Shown here in pieces: positions 27,673 through 36,381 of a DNA stretch of 64,000 bases. Position 1 is the stretch's first letter, and each line of letters opens with the position of its first letter. The notes beneath the pieces are model-generated. The model was not told the origin of the DNA and ran no database searches. It saw only the letters and a list, made by a program, of their open reading frames with translations. The DNA lies in assembly GCA_026692665.1 (NCBI GenBank), contig JAPLOF010000056.1, positions 1 through 64,000 of the forward strand. Reading direction: 5' to 3'. Position numbers and translations under genes: made by a program. This stretch comes from Planctomycetota bacterium (lineage in GTDB: Bacteria; Planctomycetota; UBA1135; GCA-002686595).

Positions 27673-29394
27673 TCAGTGCGGGTTCCCGCCCGGCGCGGGC
27701 GGCGTGCCGCCGCTCGGCGGGGGAGTCCCGCCTTCCTTCTCCTTCTTGCGCTTCTCGAGCTTCGCGTCGAGCCTCTTCAGGTTGTTGCGCGAGTCGCGCA
27801 GCGCGATCTCGCGCAGTCCGCGGGTCTCCGCGTCGATGTCCTTGCGGGCCAGCTCGATCTCGGCCATCTCGGCCGCCTTCACGTACCAGGTTCGCGCCTG
27901 ATCGAGGTCGCGGTCCAGGTTGTAGTCGAGCAGCACCGCCGCGTCGTTCAGGTAGTTCGGATCGTTCGGGGCGATCTCGAGGGACCTCCGGTACGAGGCG
28001 AAGGAGCGCTCGTAGAGGTCCATGACCTGCTTGTGCTCCTCGGCGCTCATCTCGCGCCGGCCGCGCTGGACCCGGCTGTCGGCCTCGTCGCGCAGGAAGA
28101 GCCCCAGGTTGTTCCAGTAGCGTCCGTTGTCGGGCACGACGAGCGTCTGCAGCTCCGAAAGGAACGCCGCGTCCAGGTTCGCGGCCTTCGCGGCCTTCAT
28201 GCCGATCATGTAGTCGAGGATCCGCAGGTTCTCCTCCTGGTTCGCGCGGATCGAAGCCGCCGCGTCCTCGGGGGACATGCCGTGGTGCGTGCGGAACGCC
28301 GCGATCGCGCCGTCGTAGTCCTGGCGGAAGTAGCGCGCGAGCGCGATGTAGTACCAGGAGTTCGCGAACGCCGGCGCCTTCGCCACGGCGCGCGTGAACG
28401 CCGCTTCGGCCTCCTCGTAGCGCTTGGCCGTGTAGCGCCCGAATCCCAGCCACCACAGGAGCGTCGCGTCGCCGGTCGTCTCCTTGCCGTAGAGGGTCTC
28501 GTACAGTCGCGACGCGTCCTCGAGCGCGGCCACGAACTGGTCCGGGCTCAGGCTCTCGCGCAGCGCGCCGTAGTCCGCTGTCGACGGATCGACCGCGATC
28601 GCGGCCCCGAAGCGCTTCGCGGCCTCGTCGCCCTGCTTCTTCCAGACGTGCAGCCAGCCGATCTGGTTCGAGGCCTCGGCGCCCTTCGCGCGCGCCGCCG
28701 CGTCCGGCGACGTGGCGAAGAGCTCGGCGGCCTTCGTGAACGCGTCGCGGGCCGACGTCCAGGCCTTGTCGGCCTCGGCCGCGCGCGCCTCGTCGGCCTG
28801 CACCGCGGAGTACTGCGAGAACGCGATGCGTCCCAGGAGGAACCACGCATCGCCGTCCTTCGGACGCAGGGTCACCGCCTTGTCCGCCGCGGCCCGGGCG
28901 ACGCCGAGATCCTGGGCGTACCAGGCCGACTCCGCCAGCGCGGCGAAGGCGTCGGCGTACAGCTCGGGCTCGGCGCTGGTCGCCTTCTTCAGGAACTCGA
29001 CCGCGTCGCCGAACGCCATCGCGACGATGCCGCCGCTCACTCCCTCCACGATGTAGCCCTTGGCCTTCTGCGCGAACGCCATGCCGTACAGGTAGTCCAC
29101 CGCGGCACCGCCCGCGCCGCCCTTCGCCAGCGCGTCGATCTCGTTCAACGCGTCGTTGACGCGCGACTCGGCGATCCAGGCGCGCAGCACCCACTGGCGC
29201 GTCTTCAGCGAGCGCTCGAGCTTCTCGGCCGCCTCGAACTGGCCGCGTGCCTCGGCGACCTTGCCTTCCGCGAGGAGGGCGCGTCCGGCCTTCAACAGGT
29301 CGTCGACGCTCTCGACGGCCATCGCAAAGGGGCGCGGCGAGGCCACGACCGGGCTGGCGGGCAACAGGAGGAGCAGAGGGAGGATCAGGTTCAT
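27673..29394 (-). CDS. Exported TPR-repeat protein
   Basis: 573 residues with an N-terminal signal peptide (residues 1-19, MNLILPLLLLLPASPVVAS) and an extended array of TPR-like helical pairs, for example GRALLAEGKVAEARGQFEAA, YEEAEAAFTRAVAKAPAFAN and YRRSLEIAPNDPNYLNDAAV. The C-terminal 25 residues are Pro/Gly-rich. TPR arrays are protein-binding scaffolds; the partner is unknown. It follows another TPR protein by 51 bases and precedes the HxDxDG gene by 12 bases, so it belongs to the minus-strand unit ending in ppx. Confidence 0.8.
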   Translation of the reverse strand: MNLILPLLLLLPASPVVASPRPFAMAVESVDDLLKAGRALLAEGKVAEARGQFEAAEKLERSLKTRQWVLRAWIAESRVNDALNEIDALAKGGAGGAAVDYLYGMAFAQKAKGYIVEGVSGGIVAMAFGDAVEFLKKATSAEPELYADAFAALAESAWYAQDLGVARAAADKAVTLRPKDGDAWFLLGRIAFSQYSAVQADEARAAEADKAWTSARDAFTKAAELFATSPDAAARAKGAEASNQIGWLHVWKKQGDEAAKRFGAAIAVDPSTADYGALRESLSPDQFVAALEDASRLYETLYGKETTGDATLLWWLGFGRYTAKRYEEAEAAFTRAVAKAPAFANSWYYIALARYFRQDYDGAIAAFRTHHGMSPEDAAASIRANQEENLRILDYMIGMKAAKAANLDAAFLSELQTLVVPDNGRYWNNLGLFLRDEADSRVQRGRREMSAEEHKQVMDLYERSFASYRRSLEIAPNDPNYLNDAAVLLDYNLDRDLDQARTWYVKAAEMAEIELARKDIDAETRGLREIALRDSRNNLKRLDAKLEKRKKEKEGGTPPPSGGTPPAPGGNPH

Positions 29395-29445
29395 GGTTCC
29401 GAGGTCGTGCGGCCGCGAGAGTGCGGCGACGCGCGTGTACTGGCT

Positions 29446-31527
29446 CTAGGGCAGCGCCCCCCAACGTTTCTCGGGGGAGAGTCGCGAATCCGTGCCGGTG
29501 GCGATCGCGGCGTCGCAGCGCGCGATCCAGCCGCCTTCGGCGCGGAGGTCCTCGCGCGGGTCCGGTCCCGTGCCGAGGGCCTTCTCGAACCAGGCCTTGG
29601 CGCCGTGCGGATCGCCCTTGAGGTCGAGGTGCAGCACGCCGAGGTCCTGGTAGGCGTCACCCAACCGCGATTCGGCCTCCTCCTGGCGTCGCGCGCGTTC
29701 CTCTCGCTGCGCGGCGTCCAGCCCGGGCTCCTGCGCCGCCGCGCGCGCGCGCGCGACCTCGTCCTCGGAGAGCTTCACGGCGGATCGCAGCCAGGCCTCG
29801 GCCTGGGTGACGTCGCGTTGCAGGAAGTGCGCCAGCAGGCGCCCCGGCGCGCGCACCGCGGCCGCATCCTCGGGCCGTTGTCGGGCGGCGTCCGCCGCGG
29901 CGCTGTACGCCGCCTCCATGAGTCCGCGCGCGCGATCCATGTCGACGCGCGCCGTTTCGCGCCGCCCGCGGTCGGCGGCCACGCGCGCGCGCGCTTCGAG
30001 CGCCAGCGCGGCGTCGCGAGCGAGGGTCGCCGTCAGCGCCGCCTCGTCGGTATCGCGCGGCGCGATGCGGCGCAGCTCGCTGTACGTGGCCGCGGCCTCC
30101 ACCAGGCAATCGGTGGCGTCGGCGCGCGACGGATCGGCGCCGCGCTCGCGCAGCAGGCTCGCGATCGAGCGCAGCGCCTCGATGCCGCTCGGGAGCTTCC
30201 GTGTCAGAGGCTCCGCGATCGAACGCGGATCGCGTTCGTCGGCCTCGACGAAGGCCCGGCGCGCGCCGGCCAGGTCTCCCTGCGCCTGCAGCACGAAACC
30301 GACGCCCGCGAGACAGCGCGCGACCGCCGCGTTCGCCTCGCTGCGCCGATCGGCGGCGAGCGCGCCCGCGCGCAGGAAGCCGCGGCCCGCCTCACGGAAG
30401 TTCTCCTCCGTGCCCTTGCTCGGCGCGCCGTGCGCGAGCGCCTCGATCCCGCGCTCGTAGCGTTCCTGCGCCGGACGCCAGATCGCGCCGGCGTCGGCCG
30501 GGTCGCGCCGTTCGAGTTCCTCGAACGTGGCCACGACCGCCTCGCGGCCGCCGAGCGACCGCGTCGAAACGGCCAACGCCTCGGCGAGTTGCGCGTCGCG
30601 CGGGAAGATCGTCAGTCCGGTGCGGGCCGCGGCGCGCGCGCGCGACGAGGCTCCCTGGACTTGAAGGACCTCGCTGAGCCGCGCCCAGGCCCAAGGTTCG
30701 TCGGGCGTCCGTGCGAGCAGGGCCTCGAGGGCCTCGCGCGCCTCGGTCACGAGCGCGGCGCGGTTCCCCGCCGGGTCCGAGGCGGAGAGCGCTCCGAGAA
30801 CGGCCTCCGCGCGCGTGCGCTCCGCGATCTCGGTCGCGCCCTCGAGGTCGGCCGCGCCGCGCGCGGACGCGAATGCCCGCCGTGCGGCGTCGAGAGCCCG
30901 CGGAGCGTCACCCAGCGCGCGCGCAGCGCGGCTCGTCCCGAGCCAGGTCCGGGCCAGGTCCGGGTCCTCGCCCCGCGCCCGCCGCGTGGCCTCCTGGAAG
31001 TCGACGAGCGCGGACTCGAGGCGGTCCCGGTCGCCGCGTCGCAGACCCTCGTCGAGCGCCGTCTCGGCGCGTTCGCGGCGCAGCGCGGACGAGTGCGGCG
31101 CGATGTCCAGCGCGCGCCCGAATCCCGCCAGCGCGCCGTCCACGTCCCCGGCGGTCCGCAGCGCGCGGGCCGCCTGCGCCTCCCGGTCGGCGGCCAGCTC
31201 CGAGAGGATCTGCCGCGCGCCCTCGTCGTCGCCCCGGCGCAGCGCCGCGACCGCGCGCGCGCGGACGGCGTCGGAGCCTCCGGAATCCGCCGTCCCGCCC
31301 AGGTCGGTCTCGGCCTGGACGGATGCCGCGACGGCTGCGCGGGTGATCGGTCCGCGGATCTCCGGGAAGAGCGTGCGCAGGCGCGCCTCGACCTCGTCCT
31401 GGACGCGGGCCTCGAGCTCGTCCGCGGCCGCCGGTGCCGGATCCGCCGATCGACACGCGACGAGCCCCGCCCCGCCGAGGGCCAGGAGCAGCGCCAGCTT
31501 GCCGTGGATCAGGTGGTGAGCGGACAT
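29446..31527 (-). CDS. TPR-repeat lipoprotein
   Basis: 693 residues. The N-terminus has a lipoprotein signal with lipobox LVAC (Cys25 in GGAGLVACRSADPAP). The rest is an Ala/Arg-rich set of TPR-like helices, including DVDGALAGFGRALDIAPHSS, RAARTGLTIFPRDAQLAEAL and YQDLGVLHLDLKGDPHGAKA. It is expected on the periplasmic side of a membrane. It is the first gene of the four-gene unit TPR-TPR-HxDxDG-ppx, with a TAGAAT box 97 bases upstream of its start. Function unknown. Confidence 0.8.
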   Translation of the reverse strand: MSAHHLIHGKLALLLALGGAGLVACRSADPAPAAADELEARVQDEVEARLRTLFPEIRGPITRAAVAASVQAETDLGGTADSGGSDAVRARAVAALRRGDDEGARQILSELAADREAQAARALRTAGDVDGALAGFGRALDIAPHSSALRRERAETALDEGLRRGDRDRLESALVDFQEATRRARGEDPDLARTWLGTSRAARALGDAPRALDAARRAFASARGAADLEGATEIAERTRAEAVLGALSASDPAGNRAALVTEAREALEALLARTPDEPWAWARLSEVLQVQGASSRARAAARTGLTIFPRDAQLAEALAVSTRSLGGREAVVATFEELERRDPADAGAIWRPAQERYERGIEALAHGAPSKGTEENFREAGRGFLRAGALAADRRSEANAAVARCLAGVGFVLQAQGDLAGARRAFVEADERDPRSIAEPLTRKLPSGIEALRSIASLLRERGADPSRADATDCLVEAAATYSELRRIAPRDTDEAALTATLARDAALALEARARVAADRGRRETARVDMDRARGLMEAAYSAAADAARQRPEDAAAVRAPGRLLAHFLQRDVTQAEAWLRSAVKLSEDEVARARAAAQEPGLDAAQREERARRQEEAESRLGDAYQDLGVLHLDLKGDPHGAKAWFEKALGTGPDPREDLRAEGGWIARCDAAIATGTDSRLSPEKRWGALP

Positions 31528-31624
31528 CGGGCCGGTGGAGGAGGGAGCGCGTCGATTCGAGTCGCGGTTCGTTGCAGCGCCTCGCGGGGAGGCGACGGGT
31601 GGGCGCCCGGTTGCCGGCGGGCGG

Positions 31625-31630
31625 ATTCTA
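31625..31630 (-). promoter_or_regulatory. Candidate -10 box of the TPR-ppx unit
   Basis: TAGAAT on the minus strand, 94 bases upstream of the TPR lipoprotein start. The same hexamer is found before the fatty acid hydroxylase family gene at 62688. No clear -35 box. Confidence 0.35.
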
Positions 31631-31716
31631 GCGTCGCGGGAGCAGGTCTCCTCGGTCCGGTTGGCCGGGCGGGTCCCGGAGAGCGTGTCCCGCGCGGCCG
31701 GGCCCAGTCACCCAGG

Positions 31717-31722
31717 TAGTCT
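31717..31722 (+). promoter_or_regulatory. Candidate -10 box of the Ig-like lipoprotein gene
   Basis: TAGTCT at 31717-31722, 128 bases before the ATG at 31851. It is the only TA-containing hexamer of this type on the plus strand in the gap. No clear -35 box. Confidence 0.3.
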
Positions 31723-31850
31723 GGCCCCCGCGCGCGGTCACGATTCCCCGCCGCGCGCTTCCAACCCACCGCTCCGTCGGGAAGATGGGCGTTCGACCGG
31801 CGTCTCCTGATCCTCAGACCCGGCCTCGGCAGACATTCTTGGCCCACCGC

Positions 31851-34800
31851 ATGCGCCTCCTCTCCCTCTCCGCGCCCCCGCGCGCGCGTTTCGGCCTGCC
31901 CGTGGCCGCGGCGCTCGGCGCCCTGTTCCTGGCCGGTTTCCTGGGCGGCTGCGACAACCCGGCCTGCGTGTTCGGCGGGGACTGCAGCCCGGGAGCGCAG
32001 GGGGGAGCCCTCGGGACCCTCTCGGCGTCCGTCCCCGAGAACGGCCAGATCGTGCGCGCCGCCGTGCCCGTCGTGCAGCGCTTCCTGCCCACCGGCACCA
32101 ACGTGGACCCGAAGTCTCCGATCGTGCTCGTGTTCAGCGAGGCGATGTCGAGCGCGACCTTCAATTCGGCCTTCGCGCTCGAGCAGACCGGTTTCGGCAC
32201 GCTCCCGCTCCAGGCCACGGCGCTCGTCGGCGACGGACGCGTCCTGGTCCTCTTTCCGATCACCGACCTGACGCTCGGCGGCCAGTACAACGTCGTCTAC
32301 CGCGAGAACGCGACCGTTTCCGACCGCACCGGACAAGAGGTCGTGCAGCCCGCGAATGGCGTCGTGGGTTCGTTCACGGTCGCCGCGATGGCTCCGACGG
32401 CGCCCAGCGTCGTCCTGACCTACCCCGACGACGCCGAGACCGGTCTCGCACCGACCACCGAGATCACGGTCGTCTTCTCGCACCCGCTCAATCCCTCGAC
32501 CGTGAGCGCCACCTCCTTCGTCGTCGAAGTGGGTGGTGCTCCTCCGCCCTTCGCGACCACTGCGCAGGCGGTCAACCTCTCGGGGGTCACGACCGACGCA
32601 CGCGTCTTCCGCTGGCGCATGGTCGACATGGACGGTCAGCGCGCATCGCTGGGGATCGACCGCGAAGTCACCGTCGAGCTCTCGCCGATGGCCGCCAAGA
32701 TCGAGGACCCGGCCGGCAACGATCTGCCCCTGACGACGTTCTCCTTCCGCACGCTGCCCTTCTCGGCACCCGCCGCTGCGAGCATCACATCCTCCCCGTC
32801 CGATGCCATCGGGATCGGGGACATCACGGGCGCGGCCGACCTGGCCGTCCAGGTCGACTTCACCGACGCACTGGCCGGCGACGAGATCGGCGTGTTCGTC
32901 TTCGGCGTCCAGCCGGAGACCGTGGAGGTGCCGCTGACGATCGCCCTTTTCCGCAAGGCGACCGTGGTCGCGCCGGTCACGTCGTTCACGTTCACGGCCG
33001 CCGAACTCGACCTCGTGCGCACGACGTCGCCGCTCACGGCCCGCGTCCGGGACGGGACGATCGCCATGGCGTTCCGGCTGAAGCGCGGCAACCTGGAATC
33101 GCCGGTGCGCCTCATCGACGTCGACCCGCTCACGAGCGGCTCGCAGGGCCCGGTGTTGGACACGGTCGCGCCCACCCTGACCGGGATCGGCAGCAGCGGC
33201 ACCTCCGTGGGCGCCTTCGTCTCCGATGCGCGCGACGTCGTGCTCGTGGGCCGTGCCAGCGAGGCACTGCGCGGCGCCTACGTCTCGACGATGCTCGGCG
33301 ACAACGAGCTCGTGCCGGGCGAGATCCCGCCCGTCGTCGGTTCCGACGAGGCGACCGGCCTTTTCATCGCCGCTCCGGTGCGGGCTGGAGTGCTGCAGGA
33401 TTCCGAGCAGCCTCTCTCCTACGCGCTGACGATCTACGACCGCGCCCTGAACGCCGGGGGGACCGCGAATGGAACGTACAGCCAGCGCGGCGCGGCCTCG
33501 AGCGGAGTCGCGCGGCCGTTCTCGAACGTCACGGTCGAGGTGTTCGACGCCTCCACACTGGCTCCGATCGCGGGCGCCGACGTCACCACGCACGAGGACG
33601 TCGCCGGCTCGATCTTCGACGTGGACGCCGACGTGACCGACGTGGACGGCCGTGCGGTGCTCGCCCCGGCACTCGTCGGGCGGACGCTCGTCAGCGTGCG
33701 GCGCGCGGGGTACGACCTCTTCACGTTCGACGGGATCCCGAGCGACGCGCTGTCGATCCCGCTGACGCCGATCGTGCAGGCGGGCGCCACGGTGGGGGGG
33801 CTCGTCGCGTCCCTGGACCCGTCCGTGAGCGTGTACACGCGTCGCGTGGGCGACACGCGCTTCCCGCGGCCGGGCGAGACCCTCGCGGCGGTCAACTCGT
33901 GCACCTTCGACGGCACCGACCAGCGCTTCGAGTGCGGCTTCGGTCCGGCGCCGATCCTCGCCCGCGAGCTCGGCGCGATGACCGCGATGGCGGTGCTGCC
34001 TCCGTCGAGCGCGCTGCTCTGGACCGCGCCGACGTTCCTGCGCAACTTCGGGCTCCGCCTGCCCCTCGCGGACCAGGCGTCGGGCGCCGCCCAGACCACC
34101 TCGGTCGTGATGGAACGGCTCGACACGGCCGGCATCGACGAGGAGCTCCTGCCGGTCGACGTCCCGGCCCAGGTGCTCTCCACGAGTGCCTGGCCCACGC
34201 TGAGCGGCGAGCCGCGCATCCGGGTCGAGGGCCTCGTCCCCGGCCTGCGGGGGCCCCTGACCGTGGGGCAGGGGGTCGCGTTCGGCGCGGGCCTGCCGCC
34301 CTCCACGTTCGCGGTCCGGGCGGCGTATCCGGGCATCGCCGATCCCGTCGCGAACGGCGGCGCCGACCTCGTGGGCGAGCTGGTCCAGAACGGCACGCTG
34401 GAACCCGACCTGTTCCTGCGCGCCGAGGTCGTGAACGCCGGTGGCGCCCGCGGGATCGACCGTCCGCGGCTCTCGGCGACCGGCGCGACGCTGTCGCCGC
34501 CCGATCCGATCGTTTTCGGGTCGACGCCCATCGCCCTGAACACGACCGGTCTGGCCTACGACGTGAGCTTCCTGGACGTCCTCCCCGACGCACAGGCCCA
34601 GCCGGGCCTCCACCGCCTGAACCTCACCGACACGGCCGGTCGGCGTTGGACGGTCTGGCGCCTCGACGAGCCGGATGCGGCGGGGCCCGCGGCCGTCCTG
34701 CACCTTCCGCTGACCAGCCTGGGGGAAGCGTTCCCGCTCGCGCCCGGTGACCTGACCGCGGTCGCCTCGTCGTGGTCCTGGACGTCGTTCGACAGCGCGT

Positions 34801-34877
34801 CGTTCCTGTGGACCGACGTCGAGCGCGAGTTCGAGCGCGCGGCGCACTCGGCGCCGGCGACCCTCACCCTGCCTTGA
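31851..34877 (+). CDS. Large lipoprotein with SbsA-type Ig-like domains
   Basis: 1,008 residues. Lipoprotein signal with lipobox LGGC (Cys34). At least two SbsA-type Ig-like (Big_5) domains follow: VDPKSPIVLVFSEAMSSATF near residue 85 and LAPTTEITVVFSHPLNPSTV near residue 205. A carboxypeptidase-regulatory-like beta sandwich is likely near residue 560 (VTVEVFDASTLAPIAGADVT). The C-terminal 350 residues are beta-rich and unrecognised. The ATG at 31851 is chosen because it starts a proper signal peptide. A cell-surface or periplasmic structural or binding role is expected; no enzyme motif is seen. Confidence 0.85.
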   Translation: MRLLSLSAPPRARFGLPVAAALGALFLAGFLGGCDNPACVFGGDCSPGAQGGALGTLSASVPENGQIVRAAVPVVQRFLPTGTNVDPKSPIVLVFSEAMSSATFNSAFALEQTGFGTLPLQATALVGDGRVLVLFPITDLTLGGQYNVVYRENATVSDRTGQEVVQPANGVVGSFTVAAMAPTAPSVVLTYPDDAETGLAPTTEITVVFSHPLNPSTVSATSFVVEVGGAPPPFATTAQAVNLSGVTTDARVFRWRMVDMDGQRASLGIDREVTVELSPMAAKIEDPAGNDLPLTTFSFRTLPFSAPAAASITSSPSDAIGIGDITGAADLAVQVDFTDALAGDEIGVFVFGVQPETVEVPLTIALFRKATVVAPVTSFTFTAAELDLVRTTSPLTARVRDGTIAMAFRLKRGNLESPVRLIDVDPLTSGSQGPVLDTVAPTLTGIGSSGTSVGAFVSDARDVVLVGRASEALRGAYVSTMLGDNELVPGEIPPVVGSDEATGLFIAAPVRAGVLQDSEQPLSYALTIYDRALNAGGTANGTYSQRGAASSGVARPFSNVTVEVFDASTLAPIAGADVTTHEDVAGSIFDVDADVTDVDGRAVLAPALVGRTLVSVRRAGYDLFTFDGIPSDALSIPLTPIVQAGATVGGLVASLDPSVSVYTRRVGDTRFPRPGETLAAVNSCTFDGTDQRFECGFGPAPILARELGAMTAMAVLPPSSALLWTAPTFLRNFGLRLPLADQASGAAQTTSVVMERLDTAGIDEELLPVDVPAQVLSTSAWPTLSGEPRIRVEGLVPGLRGPLTVGQGVAFGAGLPPSTFAVRAAYPGIADPVANGGADLVGELVQNGTLEPDLFLRAEVVNAGGARGIDRPRLSATGATLSPPDPIVFGSTPIALNTTGLAYDVSFLDVLPDAQAQPGLHRLNLTDTAGRRWTVWRLDEPDAAGPAAVLHLPLTSLGEAFPLAPGDLTAVASSWSWTSFDSASFLWTDVEREFERAAHSAPATLTLP

Positions 34878-34933
34878 ACGCGAATCGGCTCGAGCGGCGA
34901 ATTCGCGGCATTCCTTCGGGATTCCGCCCTTGC

Positions 34934-34939
34934 TAGCAT
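34934..34939 (+). promoter_or_regulatory. Candidate -10 box of the small lipoprotein gene
   Basis: TAGCAT within TTGCTAGCATCC, 40 bases before the ATG at 34980 (52 before an in-frame GTG at 34992). No convincing -35 box. Confidence 0.35.
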
Positions 34940-34979
34940 CCGGCCGCGCTGCGCCGCGCACGACCCGCGTGCGCGCCCC

Positions 34980-35573
34980 ATGGAGACCAACGTGAGCCGC
35001 CCGATTTTCGCCTTCGCACTGTCCGCCCTCGTCCTCGCCGCCTGCAACGACATCCCGAAAACGCGCGGTTCCGCCGTGCGCGCCACGGATTCGGAGCTCG
35101 TCCTGGCTCAGTCGCCGATCGAGGTCGCCGTGGCGCCGATCGTGAACGCATCCGGCGCGGACGTGCCGATGAGCGAGCTGCGCACGTCGTTCCAGAAGGA
35201 ACTCGTCGAGCGGCGCTACAGCCCGCTGGCGCTCGAATACGTGGATCGCAAGGTCGTCGACGCGGCGTACACGCCGGGTGCCGCGCAGGAGAACGCGACC
35301 CTCTCGATCACCGTCGAGAAGTGGGACACCTCCCTGTGGACCACGCACGGCGCGATCACCGCGCGCATCACCGCGAGCCTCCTCGACGCGAAGGGCGGCG
35401 GCTCCGTCCTGTGGAGCGCGACGGCCGACCAGCGCTTCGACTTCGCGCAACTGCGCGAGAACATCGCCACGGAGGGGGCGCGAGTCCGCTACGCCTGCGA
35501 CTCGATCGCGGCCGAACTCCTCGCGCGCCTGCCGGCGCGGACGTCGCGCCCGGGCCGGGCGACCTCGAACTAG
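34980..35573 (+). CDS. Small lipoprotein
   Basis: A 197-residue protein with lipoprotein signal and lipobox LAAC near residue 22-25 (VLAACNDIP). The mature part alternates beta strands and helices: IEVAVAPIVNASGADVPMSE, FQKELVERRYSPLALEYVDR and NATLSITVEKWDTSLWTTHG. The pattern recalls the GNA1162/DUF799-type lipoproteins, but I am not sure of the family. A GTG at 34992 is an alternative start with a better signal peptide. Its TAG stop is the first triplet of repeat B copy 2. Confidence 0.7.
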   Translation: METNVSRPIFAFALSALVLAACNDIPKTRGSAVRATDSELVLAQSPIEVAVAPIVNASGADVPMSELRTSFQKELVERRYSPLALEYVDRKVVDAAYTPGAAQENATLSITVEKWDTSLWTTHGAITARITASLLDAKGGGSVLWSATADQRFDFAQLRENIATEGARVRYACDSIAAELLARLPARTSRPGRATSN

Positions 35574-35681
35574 TGTCCTGACTCGGAAGTACGCGGGCCA
35601 ATTCACGCCGCCTGCGCCTCCCCGGCGTCGTTGCGCCTCCTCCGAGGGATGCAGCGAACCCGCGTCGTCGCCGCGCCTAGC
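35571..35681. repeat. Dispersed repeat family B, copy 2 (111 bp)
   Basis: Matches 19990-20100 at 109 of 111 positions. Its first TAG is the stop codon of the small lipoprotein gene, the same arrangement as copy 1. Here the sequence beyond the repeat (35681-35714) is an imperfect reverse complement of its own bases 35592-35625 (27 of 34 positions), so this copy can fold into a long stem; copy 1 lacks that second arm. Confidence 0.9.
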
Positions 35682-35933
35682 CGGGAAGACGCAGTCGACG
35701 CGAATTGGCCCCGGAGCCGTCCCGAGGGACAGAGCCCCGGGCGTGGAGTTCGGCGCTTGTTCCGGCTGGCGCCGCCGGTAAACTCTCCGGCCGCATGGTT
35801 GGCCCTCACGGGCCGTCCGCGCCGGTTCCGGACGTCCGATCGACGGTCGCCGGGGTCGCACACCCTGCCTTGGGGTTCCTCCCCTCGGGCACGGGCCTGT
35901 CGAGCCATCTACGCCACGCACGAGGAGAACACC
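35574..35933. other. Intergenic region before rpsO
   Basis: 360 bases without a gene. The first third is repeat B copy 2 and its inverted arm (to 35714). A TTGTTC-16-TAAACT promoter candidate lies at 35757-35784. The rest would be a leader of about 140 bases with a GGCCC/GGGCC hairpin near 35801-35814; rpsO leaders in other bacteria often bind S15, but no known S15-site structure could be assigned here. Confidence 0.65.
35757..35784 (+). promoter_or_regulatory. Candidate rpsO-pnp promoter
   Basis: TTGTTC (35757-35762), 16-base spacer, TAAACT (35779-35784). This is one of the better sigma70-like pairs in the window and lies about 150 bases before the rpsO start. Confidence 0.5.
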
Positions 35934-36203
35934 GTGGCCCTGACTCCCGAACGCAAGCTGCAAGTCACCCGCGAGTACGCGACCAAGCCCGGCGACACCG
36001 GTTCGCCCGAAGTCCAGGTCGCGCTCTTGAGCGAGAACATCCTGAACCTGACCGAGCACCTGAAGACGCACCGCAAGGACTACACCTCGCAGCGCGGACT
36101 CCTGGTCATGGTCGGCGCGCGCGCCAAGCACCTGAAGTACCTGCGGACGAAGGATCCCGTCCGCTACCAGAAGCTGATCGAGCGCCTCGGCCTGCGCCGT
36201 TGA
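35934..36203 (+). CDS. rpsO: 30S ribosomal protein S15
   Basis: 89 residues, exactly the usual length of S15, an early-binding protein of the small subunit that contacts 16S rRNA helices 20-22. Conserved blocks: [37 protein letters not shown] and [20 protein letters not shown]. The start is a GTG at 35934 with a clear ribosome binding site GAGGAG (35922-35927) six bases upstream. As in many bacteria it is followed by pnp; here a 44-bp palindrome lies between them. Confidence 0.97.
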   Translation: MALTPERKLQVTREYATKPGDTGSPEVQVALLSENILNLTEHLKTHRKDYTSQRGLLVMVGARAKHLKYLRTKDPVRYQKLIERLGLRR

Positions 36204-36208
36204 TCGGG

Positions 36209-36321
36209 TTGTACGGAGCCAGGCTCGACTCCGCCGTTCTCGACGCTTGCGCAGCGCGCGGCCAATCGCCGGGCGACGCGCAGGCGTCGAGAACGGCGGC
36301 GTCGAGCCTGGCTCCGTACAA
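36209..36321. repeat. Long palindrome, family A copy 2, in the rpsO-pnp spacer
   Basis: Bases 36209-36252 pair with 36278-36321 (44 positions with a single mismatch at 36230/36300 and one T/G pair). The outer part matches the palindrome at 1-88. Four positions differ between the two copies in both arms at once, so pairing is kept. It starts five bases after the rpsO stop codon and fills most of the spacer before pnp. In RNA it would be a long double-stranded segment. Confidence 0.95.
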
Positions 36322-36381
36322 CGCCGACGCGCCCCCGCACACCATTCGTTGAACTGACAGACAGAAAGAGAAACCCACACC

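Larger units (their letters stand above)
31528..31850. other. Divergent intergenic region
   Basis: 323 bases between the TPR lipoprotein (minus) and the Ig-like lipoprotein (plus). It contains a TAGAAT box on the minus strand (31630-31625) and a TAGTCT box on the plus strand (31717-31722), one for each direction. An in-frame ATG at 31785 could extend the plus-strand gene but would spoil its signal peptide. Nothing else was recognised. Confidence 0.65.

Noticed and set aside
35785-35933. Known S15-binding leader structure upstream of rpsO
   Set aside because: A short GGCCC/GGGCC hairpin is present, but none of the known S15 leader folds could be matched by eye.
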